Of a DNA stretch of 64,000 nucleotides, positions 53,102 through 61,256 are shown one piece after another (within the stretch, counting starts at the first letter, position 1; every line of letters begins with the position of its first letter). A program made the translations under genes and the position numbers. Location: the NCBI RefSeq assembly GCF_003651185.1, contig NZ_RCDC01000005.1:443029-507028 (forward strand). The letters run 5' to 3'. This DNA is from Stenotrophomonas rhizophila (GTDB lineage Bacteria; Pseudomonadota; Gammaproteobacteria; Xanthomonadales; Xanthomonadaceae). Below the pieces are notes generated by a model. That model saw nothing but the letters and a program-made list of their open reading frames with translations, ran no database searches and was not told the origin of the DNA.

Positions 53102-55009
53102 ATGACGCCTTGGCAGGACCGATTTACCGGCTTGGTGCCCCGTGCCGCCATCGTCGCCCACGATCTCTTCATGGTCTGGGCGTGCTGGCAGCTGCTGCAT
53201 GCGGGACGCTACTCGATGCTGGCCGATGCGCCGGCGTTGCCGCTCTGGAACATCGATACCTCGCTGGTGCTGGTCATCCAGGCCGTGGTGTTCTGGCGGG
53301 TCGGCCTGTATCGCGGCCTCTGGCGCTTTGCCAGCGTCGCCGATCTGCTCAACATCTTCAAAGCCAGCTTCATCGGCCTGCTCGCCATCGTGGTGGCCTT
53401 GGCGTACAAGCGCTTCGAAGGCGTGCCGATGTCGGTGCTGGTCATCTATCCCTTCGCACTGTCGGCGCTGCTGGGCGCCCCGCGTCTGCTGTATCGCGCG
53501 TGGAAGGACTACCAGGCGCTGCAGTCGGACGTCACCGCCCGCCGTGTGCTGATCCTCGGTGCCGGCCAGGCAGCGGAAGCCCTGGTGCGTGACCTGCGCC
53601 GCTCCGGCGATTTCGAGCCGGTCGGCCTGCTTGACGATGCCCCGCATCTGCAGGGCGCCAAGCTGCAGGGCCTGCCGATCCTCGGCACGCTGGAAGACGC
53701 GCCCGCCGTGGTCCGCGAGACCGCCGCCAAGCTGCTGGTGATCGCCATCCCGTCGCTGGATGCCGTCGGCATGCAGCGGGTGGTGGCCATCTGCGAGAGC
53801 ACCGGCATTCCGTTCCGCATGGTGCCCAAGCTCAACGACATTCTGTTGGGTCACTCGTTGCCGGGTGAGCTCAAGGAAGTGGCGATCGAGGATCTGCTCG
53901 GCCGCAAGCCCATCCTGCCGGATTGGGCGCTGATCCGCGGCTGGCTGGGTGGCCGCACCGTGCTGGTCACGGGCGCAGGTGGTTCGATCGGCTCTGAACT
54001 GTGCCGCCAGTGTGCCCGCCATGGGGCAGGGCGGATTGTCCTGGTCGAAATGAGCGAGCTGCTGCTGCTGACCATCGAGGCCGAGCTGCAGCGCAGCTTC
54101 CCGGATCTGGTCGTGGAGGCGGTGCTGGGTGACTGCGGGGACCCCGCGGTGATCCGCCATGCGCTGTCGCTGTCGCGGGTGGACTCGGTGTTCCACGCCG
54201 CCGCCTACAAGCAGGTGCCGGTACTGGAGCGCCAGCTGCGCGAAGCGGTGCGCAACAACATTCTGTCCACCGAAACGGTGGCCCGCGCCTGCGTCGAAGC
54301 GCGGATCGAGCATTTCGTTTTCATCTCCACCGACAAGGCGGTCGATCCGGTCAACGCGCTGGGCGCCAGCAAGCGCTACGCGGAGATGATCTGCCAGAGC
54401 CTGGACCAGAAGACCAGCCACACCCGTTTCGTGACCGTGCGCTTCGGCAACGTGCTGGCCTCGGCTGGCAGCGTGGTGCCGGTGTTCCGCGAGCAGATCC
54501 TCAAAGGCGGCCCGGTCACCGTGACCGACCCGGAAGTCACCCGCTACTTCATGACGATTCCCGAAGCCTGCCAGCTGATCCTGCAGGCGGCCGCGTCGGC
54601 CTCGCATGGGGCGATCTACACGCTGGACATGGGCGAGCCGGTGCCGATCCGGGTGCTTGCCGAGCAGATGATCCGCCTGGCCGGCAAACAGCCGTACAAG
54701 GACATCGCCATCGTCTATACGGGCCTGCGCCCGGGCGAGAAACTGCACGAGACGCTCTTCTATTCGGACGAAGATTATCGTCCTACCGCACACCCGAAGA
54801 TTCTCGAAGCCGGCGTACGCACGTTCGCGCGCGAACAGGTATTGGCCAACGTGCCGAAACTGCGCGAGGCGATCGCCACCTACGACACTGATGCGATCAA
54901 CAGCATTCTGTTCTCGACCATGCCGGAGTTCTCGCCGCTGCAACAGGATGATCACGTCAGCTCTGCTAAAGTTCTCGCCTTTCCCGCGCGTGAGGCCAAC
55001 AGGTTCTGA
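53102..55009 (+). CDS. WbpM/FlaA1-type UDP-sugar 4,6-dehydratase
   Basis: Encodes 635 aa. Four membrane helices occupy about residues 1-135. A first Rossmann domain begins RVLILGAGQAAEALVRDLRR. The catalytic domain begins VLVTGAGGSIGSELCRQC. The active pair D411-K412 is in STDKAV. The YxxxK position reads L420-G-A-S-K424, where WbpM-type enzymes usually have Met. It makes the 4-keto-6-deoxy intermediate for QuiNAc/FucNAc sugars of O-antigen, alongside the adjacent transferase. ATG 53102 was chosen; a TTG at 53096 is possible. It overlaps galU by one base. Confidence 0.88.
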   Translation: MTPWQDRFTGLVPRAAIVAHDLFMVWACWQLLHAGRYSMLADAPALPLWNIDTSLVLVIQAVVFWRVGLYRGLWRFASVADLLNIFKASFIGLLAIVVALAYKRFEGVPMSVLVIYPFALSALLGAPRLLYRAWKDYQALQSDVTARRVLILGAGQAAEALVRDLRRSGDFEPVGLLDDAPHLQGAKLQGLPILGTLEDAPAVVRETAAKLLVIAIPSLDAVGMQRVVAICESTGIPFRMVPKLNDILLGHSLPGELKEVAIEDLLGRKPILPDWALIRGWLGGRTVLVTGAGGSIGSELCRQCARHGAGRIVLVEMSELLLLTIEAELQRSFPDLVVEAVLGDCGDPAVIRHALSLSRVDSVFHAAAYKQVPVLERQLREAVRNNILSTETVARACVEARIEHFVFISTDKAVDPVNALGASKRYAEMICQSLDQKTSHTRFVTVRFGNVLASAGSVVPVFREQILKGGPVTVTDPEVTRYFMTIPEACQLILQAAASASHGAIYTLDMGEPVPIRVLAEQMIRLAGKQPYKDIAIVYTGLRPGEKLHETLFYSDEDYRPTAHPKILEAGVRTFAREQVLANVPKLREAIATYDTDAINSILFSTMPEFSPLQQDDHVSSAKVLAFPAREANRF

Positions 55010-55890
55010 TGAGCAAGCGTATTCGCAAGGCGGTATTTCCTGTCGCAGGGTTGGGAACGCGATTCCTTCCGGCCACCAAGACCGTTCCGAAGGAAATGCT
55101 GCCGATCATTGATCGGCCGTTGATCCAGTACGCCGTTGATGAGGCGATCGAGGCCGGCTGTGACACCTTGATCTTCATCACCAACCGCTACAAGCATGCG
55201 GTCGCGGATTACTTCGACAAAGCCTACGAGCTGGAGCAGAAGCTCGAGCGCGCCGGCAAGAAGGAACAGCTCGAACTGGTCCGTCACGTGCTGCCAAACG
55301 GCGTTCGCGCGGTGTTCGTGACGCAGGCGGAAGCGCTGGGCCTGGGCCATGCGGTGCTGTGCGCCAAGGCGATTGTCGGTGACGAGCCGTTCGCCGTGCT
55401 GCTGCCGGACGATCTGATCTGGAACCGCGGCAACGGTGCCCTCAAGCAGATGGCCGATGCCAATGAAGCCACCGGCGCCAGCATCATCGCGGTTGAAGAC
55501 GTGCCGCATGACAAGACCGGCAGCTACGGCATCGTGGCCACCGAGGCCTTCGATGGCCGCCAGGGCAAGATCAACGCGATCGTCGAAAAGCCCAAGCCCG
55601 AAGACGCCCCCAGCGACCTGGCCGTGGTCGGCCGTTACGTGCTCAGCCCGAAGATCTTCGAGCTGCTCGAAGCGACCGGGACCGGTGCAGGCGGCGAGAT
55701 CCAGCTGACCGATGCGATCGCCGAGCTGCTCAAGAGTGAGCGTGTCGACGCGTTCCGCTTTGAGGGCCGCCGTTTCGACTGCGGCACCCATCTGGGCCTG
55801 GTCGAGGCCACGATCCGCTTCGCGCTCGACAACGAGAAGCTGGCCGGCCCGGCGCGCGAAGTGCTGCAGAAGATGCTGGCCGAAGGCTGA
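55009..55890 (+). CDS. galU: UTP-glucose-1-phosphate uridylyltransferase
   Basis: Makes UDP-glucose, a precursor of LPS, exopolysaccharide and trehalose. At 293 aa with RKAVFPVAGLGTRFLPATK (nucleotide-binding and catalytic region), PKEMLPIIDRP, LLPDDLIW and EKPKPEDAPSDLAVVGRYV, it is a clear GalU. The TGATG overlap with the WbpM-like gene shows coupling. Two GTAG palindromes and a terminator follow. Confidence 0.96.
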   Translation: MSKRIRKAVFPVAGLGTRFLPATKTVPKEMLPIIDRPLIQYAVDEAIEAGCDTLIFITNRYKHAVADYFDKAYELEQKLERAGKKEQLELVRHVLPNGVRAVFVTQAEALGLGHAVLCAKAIVGDEPFAVLLPDDLIWNRGNGALKQMADANEATGASIIAVEDVPHDKTGSYGIVATEAFDGRQGKINAIVEKPKPEDAPSDLAVVGRYVLSPKIFELLEATGTGAGGEIQLTDAIAELLKSERVDAFRFEGRRFDCGTHLGLVEATIRFALDNEKLAGPAREVLQKMLAEG

Positions 55891-55921
55891 GGACGGGCTG
55901 CCGCCGCGCGATGCAGCGGTG

Positions 55922-55983
55922 GTAGTGCCGGCCGCTGGCCGGCTCATCAAGCAGCGAGGGTAGTGCCGGCCGCTGGCCGGCTC
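55922..55983 (+). repeat. Two GTAG-type palindromes in direct orientation
   Basis: Copies at 55922-55945 and 55960-55983 are nearly identical and in tandem, 38 bp apart, after galU. This is the only direct pair in the window; other pairs are head to head. Confidence 0.9.
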
Positions 55984-55994
55984 CCGACAGAACA

Positions 55995-56027
55995 GAAAAG
56001 GGCAGCCGCGAGGCTGCCCTTTTCGTT
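55995..56027 (+). terminator. Bidirectional intrinsic terminator after galU
   Basis: A perfect 13-bp stem (GAAAAGGGCAGCC / GGCTGCCCTTTTC) with loop GCGA and T residues on both sides. It separates galU from the convergent thiolase gene. Confidence 0.9.
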
Positions 56028-56037
56028 TCCGACTGCG

Positions 56038-56061
56038 CACCGACCAGCGGTCGGTGTCTAC
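56038..56061 (-). repeat. GTAG-type palindrome
   Basis: On the minus strand GTAGACACCGACCGCTGG. A further stem-forming stretch (GGTGCCGACCC / GTCGGCCGGCACC, about 56107-56132) follows, without a GTAG head. Confidence 0.8.
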
Positions 56062-56142
56062 CCGTTGCATTGGCGCCACCGGGTTGCACCGGTGACACCC
56101 ACTGCACCGGTGCCGACCCGTCGGCCGGCACCGATCAATGCC

Positions 56143-57351
56143 TTACAGCGACTCGAAGATGCCCGCCGCGCCCATGCCGGTGCCGATGCACATGGTCACC
56201 ATGCCGTACTTCTGCTGACGACGGCGCAGGCCGTGCAGCAGGGTGGCGGTGCGGATCGCGCCGGTCGCACCCAGCGGGTGGCCCAAGGCGATCGCGCCGC
56301 CCAGCGGATTGACCTTGGACGGGTCCAGGCCGCAATCACGGATGACCGCGAGCGACTGCGCCGCAAAGGCCTCGTTGAGCTCGATCCAGTCCAGCTGGTC
56401 CTGGGTCAGGCCAGCCTGCTTGAGTGCCTTCGGGATCGCAGCGATCGGGCCGATGCCCATCACTTCCGGGCGCACACCGGCGACGGAGAAGCTGACGAAG
56501 CGGGCCAGCGGGGTCAGGCCGTAATCCTTGATCGCCTGCTCGGAGGCCAGCAGCACCGCACCGGCGCCATCGCTCATCTGCGAGGAGTTGCCCGCGGTGA
56601 CCGTGCCACCGAACTGGCCGTTGCGGAATACCGGGCGCAGCTTGGCCAGGCCTTCAGCGGACGAATCCAGGCGCGGGCCTTCGTCGGTATCCACGATCTT
56701 GTCGCGGGTGATGATGCGGCGGCCGTCGGCCAGGTCCGGCTGGCGGGTGCGCACGTCGTACGGGCTGATCTCGTCCTTGAACTCGCCGTTCTGGATCGCG
56801 GCGATGGCCTTCTGGTGCGAGGCGAGGGCGAAGGCGTCCTGCTCCTCACGTGAGACCTTCCATTCCTCGGCGACCTTCTCGGCGGTGATGCCCATGCCGT
56901 AGGCGATGGCGACGTGGTCGTTGTCGAACACGCTCGGGGCCATCGCGATCTTGTTGCCCATCATCGGCACCATCGACATCGATTCGGTACCACCGGCCAG
57001 CATCAGGTCCGAATTGCCCAGGCGGATCTGGTCGGCGGCCATGGCCACGGCCTGCAGGCCGGAGGAGCAGAAACGGTTGACGGTCTGCGCGGCAATGGTG
57101 TCCGGCAGGCCGGCCAGCAGCACGCCGATGCGCGCCACGTTCATGCCCTGCTCGGCTTCCGGCATCGCGCAGCCGATGATTGCGTCATCGATGCGGTTGA
57201 GGTCGATGCCCGGCGCCTGTGCGACCACGGAGCGGAGCACATGGGCCAGCATGTCGTCGGGGCGGGTATTGCGGAACACGCCCTTGGGCGCCTTGCCCAC
57301 CGGGGTGCGGGTGGCGGCGACGATGTAGGCGTCCTGGATTTGCTTGGTCAT
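56143..57351 (-). CDS. fadA: Acetyl-CoA C-acyltransferase (thiolase)
   Basis: Encodes 402 aa. Nucleophile C95 lies in NRFCSSGLQA. NEAFAAQS, GGAIALGHPLGATG (active His) and MCIGTGMGAAG (second Cys) complete the thiolase site. It is the last step of beta-oxidation, cleaving 3-ketoacyl-CoA. It is downstream of the FadN-type gene with 69 bp between them that includes a GTAG palindrome. Start MTKQIQDAYIVAA was chosen since the longer frame lacks a better site. Confidence 0.92.
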   Translation of the reverse strand: MTKQIQDAYIVAATRTPVGKAPKGVFRNTRPDDMLAHVLRSVVAQAPGIDLNRIDDAIIGCAMPEAEQGMNVARIGVLLAGLPDTIAAQTVNRFCSSGLQAVAMAADQIRLGNSDLMLAGGTESMSMVPMMGNKIAMAPSVFDNDHVAIAYGMGITAEKVAEEWKVSREEQDAFALASHQKAIAAIQNGEFKDEISPYDVRTRQPDLADGRRIITRDKIVDTDEGPRLDSSAEGLAKLRPVFRNGQFGGTVTAGNSSQMSDGAGAVLLASEQAIKDYGLTPLARFVSFSVAGVRPEVMGIGPIAAIPKALKQAGLTQDQLDWIELNEAFAAQSLAVIRDCGLDPSKVNPLGGAIALGHPLGATGAIRTATLLHGLRRRQQKYGMVTMCIGTGMGAAGIFESL

Positions 57352-57383
57352 TGCAGTGATCTCTTGAATGGGGTCTGGAAGAA

Positions 57384-57408
57384 GTTGCCGGCCAGCGGCC
57401 GGCACTAC
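57384..57408 (-). repeat. GTAG-type palindrome within the fad cluster
   Basis: Minus-strand GTAGTGCCGGCCGCTGG copy lying between the FadN-type gene and the thiolase gene, so it is inside the predicted operon message. Confidence 0.9.
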
Positions 57409-57420
57409 CGTTCTCTTCCG

Positions 57421-59793
57421 TCAGTTCCGCAGCGGCTTGCCGGTCTTGAGCATGTGCGCGATGCGGGCCTGGGTCTTTTCCTGCTGGGCCAGTTCGACGA
57501 AGTGCTTGCGCTCCAGCGTCAGCAGCCACTCTTCGTCCACCAGCGTGCCGCGATCCACTTCGCCACCGCACAGCACGGTGGCGATGCGCACGGCGATCTC
57601 GTAGTCGTACGGGCTGATGAAGCGGCCTTCCAGCATGTTGACCAGCATCATCTTGAACGTGGCGATGCCGACGTCACCGGCGACCTGGATGCGGCGGGCC
57701 GGCATCGGCGGACGGTAGCCACCTTCGGCCAGCGCCAGCACTTCGGCCTTGGCGATGTGCAGCGTCTCGAAGCTGTTGAACACCACCTTGTCGGTCGCGC
57801 GCATCAGGCCCAGTTCCTTGGCGTTGACCGCCGAGTTGGAGACCTTGGCCATCGCGACGGTTTCGAAGGTCTTCTTCAGCTCGGCGAACACGTCGCCGCC
57901 GGGACCTGCGGCCTGCGAGGCGCGCACGGCCAGTTCCTTCAGGCCACCGCCGGCCGGCAGCAGGCCTACGCCTGCTTCAACCAGGCCGATGTAGCTTTCC
58001 AGCGCGGCCACGCTCTTGGCGCTGTGCATCTGGAACTCACAGCCGCCCCCCAGGGCCAGGCCGCGCACGGCGGTCACCACCGGCACCAGCGAATACTTGA
58101 TCGCCTGGCTGGTGCGCTGGAAGTTGTGCACCATCTCTTCGAACTGGTCCACCTTGCCGGCCTGCAGCAGGCCGAGCGCACCGGACAGATCGGCACCGGC
58201 GGAGAAGGGTTCCTTCTGCTGCCAGATCACCAGGCCCTTATAGCCCTGCTCGGCGCGCTTGATCGCTTCCTGCAGGCCGTTGAGCACGTGGTCGGACACG
58301 GTGTTCATCTTGGTCTTGAAGCTGACCACCGCGATGCCGTCGCCGTCGTGCCACATGCGCACGCCGTCGTTCTCGAACACGGTTTCGCCCGGGCTGAAGG
58401 TCTCGCCCAGCAGCGGATCCGGGAAGCGCTGGCGCTGGTACACCGGCAGGGCCGAACGCGGCAGCTTGGCATTGCGCGACGGGCTGTAGCTGCCTTCGGC
58501 GGCGTGCACGCCGTCGCGGCCATCAAACACCCAGTCCGGCAGCGGGGCATTGCTCATGCTCTTGCCGGCGACGATGTCATCGGCGATCCACTCGGCGACC
58601 TGCTTCCAGCCGGCAGCCTGCCAGGTTTCGAACGGGCCCAGCGACCAGCCGTACCCCCAGCGGATGGCCAGGTCCACGTCGCGTGCAGTCTCGGCGATAT
58701 CGGCCAGGTGGTAGGCGCTGTAGTGGAACAGGTCACGGAAGGTCGCCCACAGGAACTGCGCCTGCGGGTGCTGGCTCTCGCGCAGCTTGGCGAACTTCTC
58801 GGCCGGGTTCTTGATCTTGAGGATCTCGACCACTTCCGGCGCGGCGGTGCGGTCGGCCGGGCGGTAGTCCTGCTTGTCCAGGTCCAGCACCATGATGTCC
58901 TTGCCGACCTTGCGGAAGATGCCGGCACCGGTCTTCTGGCCCAGCGCGCCCTTGGAAATGAGCGCGTCCAGCCACGTCGGGGAGGTGAAGAATTCATGCC
59001 ACGGATCGTTGGGCAGGGTGTCGCCCATGGTCTTGATCACGTGCGCCATGGTGTCCAGGCCGACCACGTCGGAGGTGCGGTAGGTCGCCGACTTCGGGCG
59101 GCCAACCAGCGGGCCGGTCAGGCCGTCCACTTCATCGAAGCCCAGCCCGAAGGCCTGCGTGTGGTGGATGGTGGACAGGATCGAGAACACGCCGATGCGG
59201 TTGCCGATGAAGTTCGGGGTGTCCTTGGCATACACCACGCCCTTGCCCAGGGTGGTGACCAGGAACGCTTCCAGGCCTTCCAGCACGGCGGCATCGGTGG
59301 TGGTCGCCGGGATCAGCTCGGCCAGGTGCATGTAGCGCGGCGGATTGAAGAAGTGCACGCCGCAGAAGCGGTGGCGCAGCTGCTCGGGCAGCACGTCGGC
59401 GAGCTTGTTGATGCCCAGGCCGGAGGTGTTGGAGGCCAGCACGGCGTGATCGGCCACGAACGGGGCGATCTTCTTGTACAGGTCCTGCTTCCAGGCCATC
59501 CGTTCGGCGATGGCTTCGATGATCAGGTCGCAGTCGCGCAACTGCTCCAGGCCCGTTTCATAGTTGGCCGGCGTGATCGCCTCGGCGTAGGACTTGCTGG
59601 CGAGCGGGGCAGGGCTGAGCTTGCCCAGGTTGGCGATGGCCTTGAGCACGATGCCATCGGCCGGACCTTCCTTGGCGGGCAGGTCGAACAGCACCGTGTC
59701 GACGCCGGCGTTGGTCAGGTGGGCGGCGATCTGGGCACCCATGACGCCGGCACCCAGCACGGCGGCACGGCGGACTAGCAGGGAATTGGACAT
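57421..59793 (-). CDS. fadN: 3-hydroxyacyl-CoA dehydrogenase / enoyl-CoA hydratase, FadN type
   Basis: Encodes 790 aa. The dehydrogenase half comes first: NAD loop VLGAGVMGAQIAAHL (12-26), HFFNPPRYMHLAELIPA and FIGNRIGVFS. The hydratase half is at the C-terminus: SAGADLSGALGLLQAG and RGLALGGGCEFQMHSAKSVAA. This order (dehydrogenase then hydratase) is that of FadN/YusL, the reverse of E. coli FadB. Together with the thiolase it performs two turns of beta-oxidation chemistry. It starts 43 bp after the TetR gene. Confidence 0.92.
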   Translation of the reverse strand: MSNSLLVRRAAVLGAGVMGAQIAAHLTNAGVDTVLFDLPAKEGPADGIVLKAIANLGKLSPAPLASKSYAEAITPANYETGLEQLRDCDLIIEAIAERMAWKQDLYKKIAPFVADHAVLASNTSGLGINKLADVLPEQLRHRFCGVHFFNPPRYMHLAELIPATTTDAAVLEGLEAFLVTTLGKGVVYAKDTPNFIGNRIGVFSILSTIHHTQAFGLGFDEVDGLTGPLVGRPKSATYRTSDVVGLDTMAHVIKTMGDTLPNDPWHEFFTSPTWLDALISKGALGQKTGAGIFRKVGKDIMVLDLDKQDYRPADRTAAPEVVEILKIKNPAEKFAKLRESQHPQAQFLWATFRDLFHYSAYHLADIAETARDVDLAIRWGYGWSLGPFETWQAAGWKQVAEWIADDIVAGKSMSNAPLPDWVFDGRDGVHAAEGSYSPSRNAKLPRSALPVYQRQRFPDPLLGETFSPGETVFENDGVRMWHDGDGIAVVSFKTKMNTVSDHVLNGLQEAIKRAEQGYKGLVIWQQKEPFSAGADLSGALGLLQAGKVDQFEEMVHNFQRTSQAIKYSLVPVVTAVRGLALGGGCEFQMHSAKSVAALESYIGLVEAGVGLLPAGGGLKELAVRASQAAGPGGDVFAELKKTFETVAMAKVSNSAVNAKELGLMRATDKVVFNSFETLHIAKAEVLALAEGGYRPPMPARRIQVAGDVGIATFKMMLVNMLEGRFISPYDYEIAVRIATVLCGGEVDRGTLVDEEWLLTLERKHFVELAQQEKTQARIAHMLKTGKPLRN

Positions 59794-59817
59794 GTCGATA
59801 AGCCTTTGTTGTCTGGA

Positions 59818-59840
59818 AGCCGGTCAGCGCCCGGCTCTAC
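59818..59840 (-). repeat. GTAG-type palindrome overlapping the TetR stop codon
   Basis: Minus-strand copy beginning GTAGAGCCGG. The TAG at 59837-59839 is the stop codon of the TetR regulator gene. The second half is imperfect (GCGCTGACC). Confidence 0.8.
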
Positions 59841-60499
59841 GGGGTGGAAAGGGAGGTCGTCGAAGCGCTCGAGGCCGCGCTGGCGCGGAATCCGGCTTCG
59901 GCGAAATGAATCAGTTCCTGGGCGGCATGGGCACGATGCGCCGCTTCGGTGACACCGGCGGGTCGCTTGATCAGGCCGAAGTCGGCCATCGCGTAGGTCA
60001 GCGAGCCGGCGAGGAAATCCAGGCGCCAGTACAGCTCTTCCTTGCTCAGCCCCGGCACGCAGGCGGAGATCGCCTTGCCGAAGTCGCGCAGGACGTGGCC
60101 GTAATGGTCGGAAAGGAACTTGCGCAGGTTGTCGTTCTTTTCGGCGTAGGCGCGGGCGATGACCCGCACGAACGCGCCGCCGGTCTGGCGGTCCTGGGCC
60201 ATCGCCAGGGCCGGCTCGACGAAGGCGGCCAGCACCGGGCGCAGCTCACCGGGGTGCTCACGGCGCGCAGCCTCCAGCTGGCCCAGCCGGGCCGAGGTCA
60301 TTTCATCCATGCGGCGGCGGAAGACCTCGTTGACCAGGTTCTCCTTGGAGCCGAAGTGATAATTGACCGCGGCGATGTTCACATCGGCCTGGCTGGTGAC
60401 CTGGCGCAGCGACGTGCCTGCGAACCCGTGCAGGGCGAACAGTTCCTCGGCAGCGCCGAGGATGCGGTCCTTGGTGGAGAAGTGGGCAGGTTTGGCCAT
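59837..60499 (-). CDS. psrA: TetR-family regulator of fatty-acid degradation (PsrA-like)
   Basis: Encodes 220 aa. The N-terminal helix-turn-helix (FSTKDRILGAAEELFALHGF, TSLRQVTSQADVNIAAVNYHFGSKENLV) is classic TetR. The C-terminal half has the larger ligand domain. Its gene is followed by the FadN-type and thiolase genes and preceded by a PsrA-like operator, so self- and fad-repression relieved by long-chain acyl-CoA or fatty acids is likely. The ATG at 60499 was chosen: the operator overlaps an upstream TTG. The symbol is an inference from operator and context. Confidence 0.83.
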   Translation of the reverse strand: MAKPAHFSTKDRILGAAEELFALHGFAGTSLRQVTSQADVNIAAVNYHFGSKENLVNEVFRRRMDEMTSARLGQLEAARREHPGELRPVLAAFVEPALAMAQDRQTGGAFVRVIARAYAEKNDNLRKFLSDHYGHVLRDFGKAISACVPGLSKEELYWRLDFLAGSLTYAMADFGLIKRPAGVTEAAHRAHAAQELIHFAEAGFRASAASSASTTSLSTP

Positions 60500-60516
60500 G
60501 GGGCAGGGCAGTTCAA

Positions 60517-60532
60517 TCAAACGATTGTTTGA
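60517..60532. promoter_or_regulatory. PsrA-like operator of the fad cluster
   Basis: TCAAAC-GATT-GTTTGA is a perfect 6-bp inverted repeat with a four-base spacer. It fits the published PsrA consensus (G/C)AAAC N2-4 GTTT(G/C). It lies 18 bp before the TetR start codon, so repressor binding would block transcription of the whole unit. Confidence 0.75.
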
Positions 60533-60604
60533 TACTAGACCTGTGGCCGCGCCGCTGCATTGTGCGGCGCAGCAGAAACGGGGGTTCGTTCATCCGCGCT
60601 CCCG

Positions 60605-60698
60605 ACAGTGCCGGCCGCTGGCCGGCAACCACGCCATTGCCTGAACAGGCCGATCACCCGAGGCGCACAGGGCGTTGCCGGCCAGCGGCCGGCACTAC
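60605..60698. repeat. Head-to-head GTAG-type palindrome pair
   Basis: 60605-60629 is a plus-strand copy with a damaged head (ACAG in place of GTAG). 60674-60698 is an intact minus-strand copy. They occupy the 321-bp gap between the TetR regulator and ndk. The remainder of that gap holds the operator, a -10 box, a terminator and the ndk promoter, all listed separately. Confidence 0.8.
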
Positions 60699-60718
60699 CG
60701 TACGGCGGGGTTACACGT

Positions 60719-60724
60719 TAGAAT
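60719..60724 (+). promoter_or_regulatory. Candidate -10 box upstream of a short terminated RNA
   Basis: TAGAAT within GTTAGAATTGG, about 24 bp before a terminator hairpin. A transcript from here would be only ~42 nt. The -35 position falls on the end of the GTAG palindrome and is poor. Confidence 0.4.
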
Positions 60725-60747
60725 TGGCGCACGTATATCAGGCTAAG

Positions 60748-60772
60748 CCCGCGTTTTGACGCGGGTTTTTTT
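60748..60772 (+). terminator. Terminator hairpin before ndk
   Basis: CCCGCG/CGCGGG stem with the loop TTTTGA and seven T residues. It stands upstream of, not after, a gene on this strand, and its right half contains the ndk -35 box. Confidence 0.8.
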
Positions 60773-60783
60773 CATGCTAACCT
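60756..60783 (+). promoter_or_regulatory. Promoter of ndk
   Basis: TTGACG (60756-60761) and TAACCT (60778-60783), spacing 16, with TGC just before the -10. The leader would be about 30 nt with AACGGAG as ribosome binding site. Confidence 0.5.
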
Positions 60784-60820
60784 CGGGCCGATCAAGTGGC
60801 CCGCCCAACGGAGTATTCCC

Positions 60821-61246
60821 ATGGCGCTGGAGCGCACCCTTTCCATCATCAAGCCGGACGCCGTCGCCAAGAACGTCATCGGCGAAATCTACGCCCGCTT
60901 TGAAAAGGCCGGCCTGAAGGTCGTCGCCGCCAAGTACAAGCAGCTGTCGCGCCGTGAAGCCGAAGGCTTCTACGCCGTGCACCGCGAGCGTCCGTTCTTC
61001 AACGCGCTGGTCGAGTTCATGATCTCCGGCCCGGTGATGATCCAGGCGCTGGAAGGCGAGAACGCCGTGCTGGCCCACCGCGACCTGCTGGGCGCCACCA
61101 ACCCGAAGGAAGCCGCCGCAGGCACCATCCGCGCCGACTTCGCTGAATCCATCGATGCCAATGCCGCCCACGGCTCGGACTCGGTTGAGAATGCCGCGAT
61201 CGAAATCGCCTACTTCTTCGCCGCGACTGAAGTCGTCTCGCGCTGA
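60821..61246 (+). CDS. ndk: Nucleoside diphosphate kinase
   Basis: Balances NTP pools by phosphate transfer through a His intermediate. The 141 aa protein starts [17 protein letters not shown] and has the active H117 in [12 protein letters not shown]. Length is standard. It has its own promoter and is followed by rlmN after 10 bp, so both may share a message. Confidence 0.96.
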   Translation: MALERTLSIIKPDAVAKNVIGEIYARFEKAGLKVVAAKYKQLSRREAEGFYAVHRERPFFNALVEFMISGPVMIQALEGENAVLAHRDLLGATNPKEAAAGTIRADFAESIDANAAHGSDSVENAAIEIAYFFAATEVVSR

Positions 61247-61256
61247 GAGTGATGCC

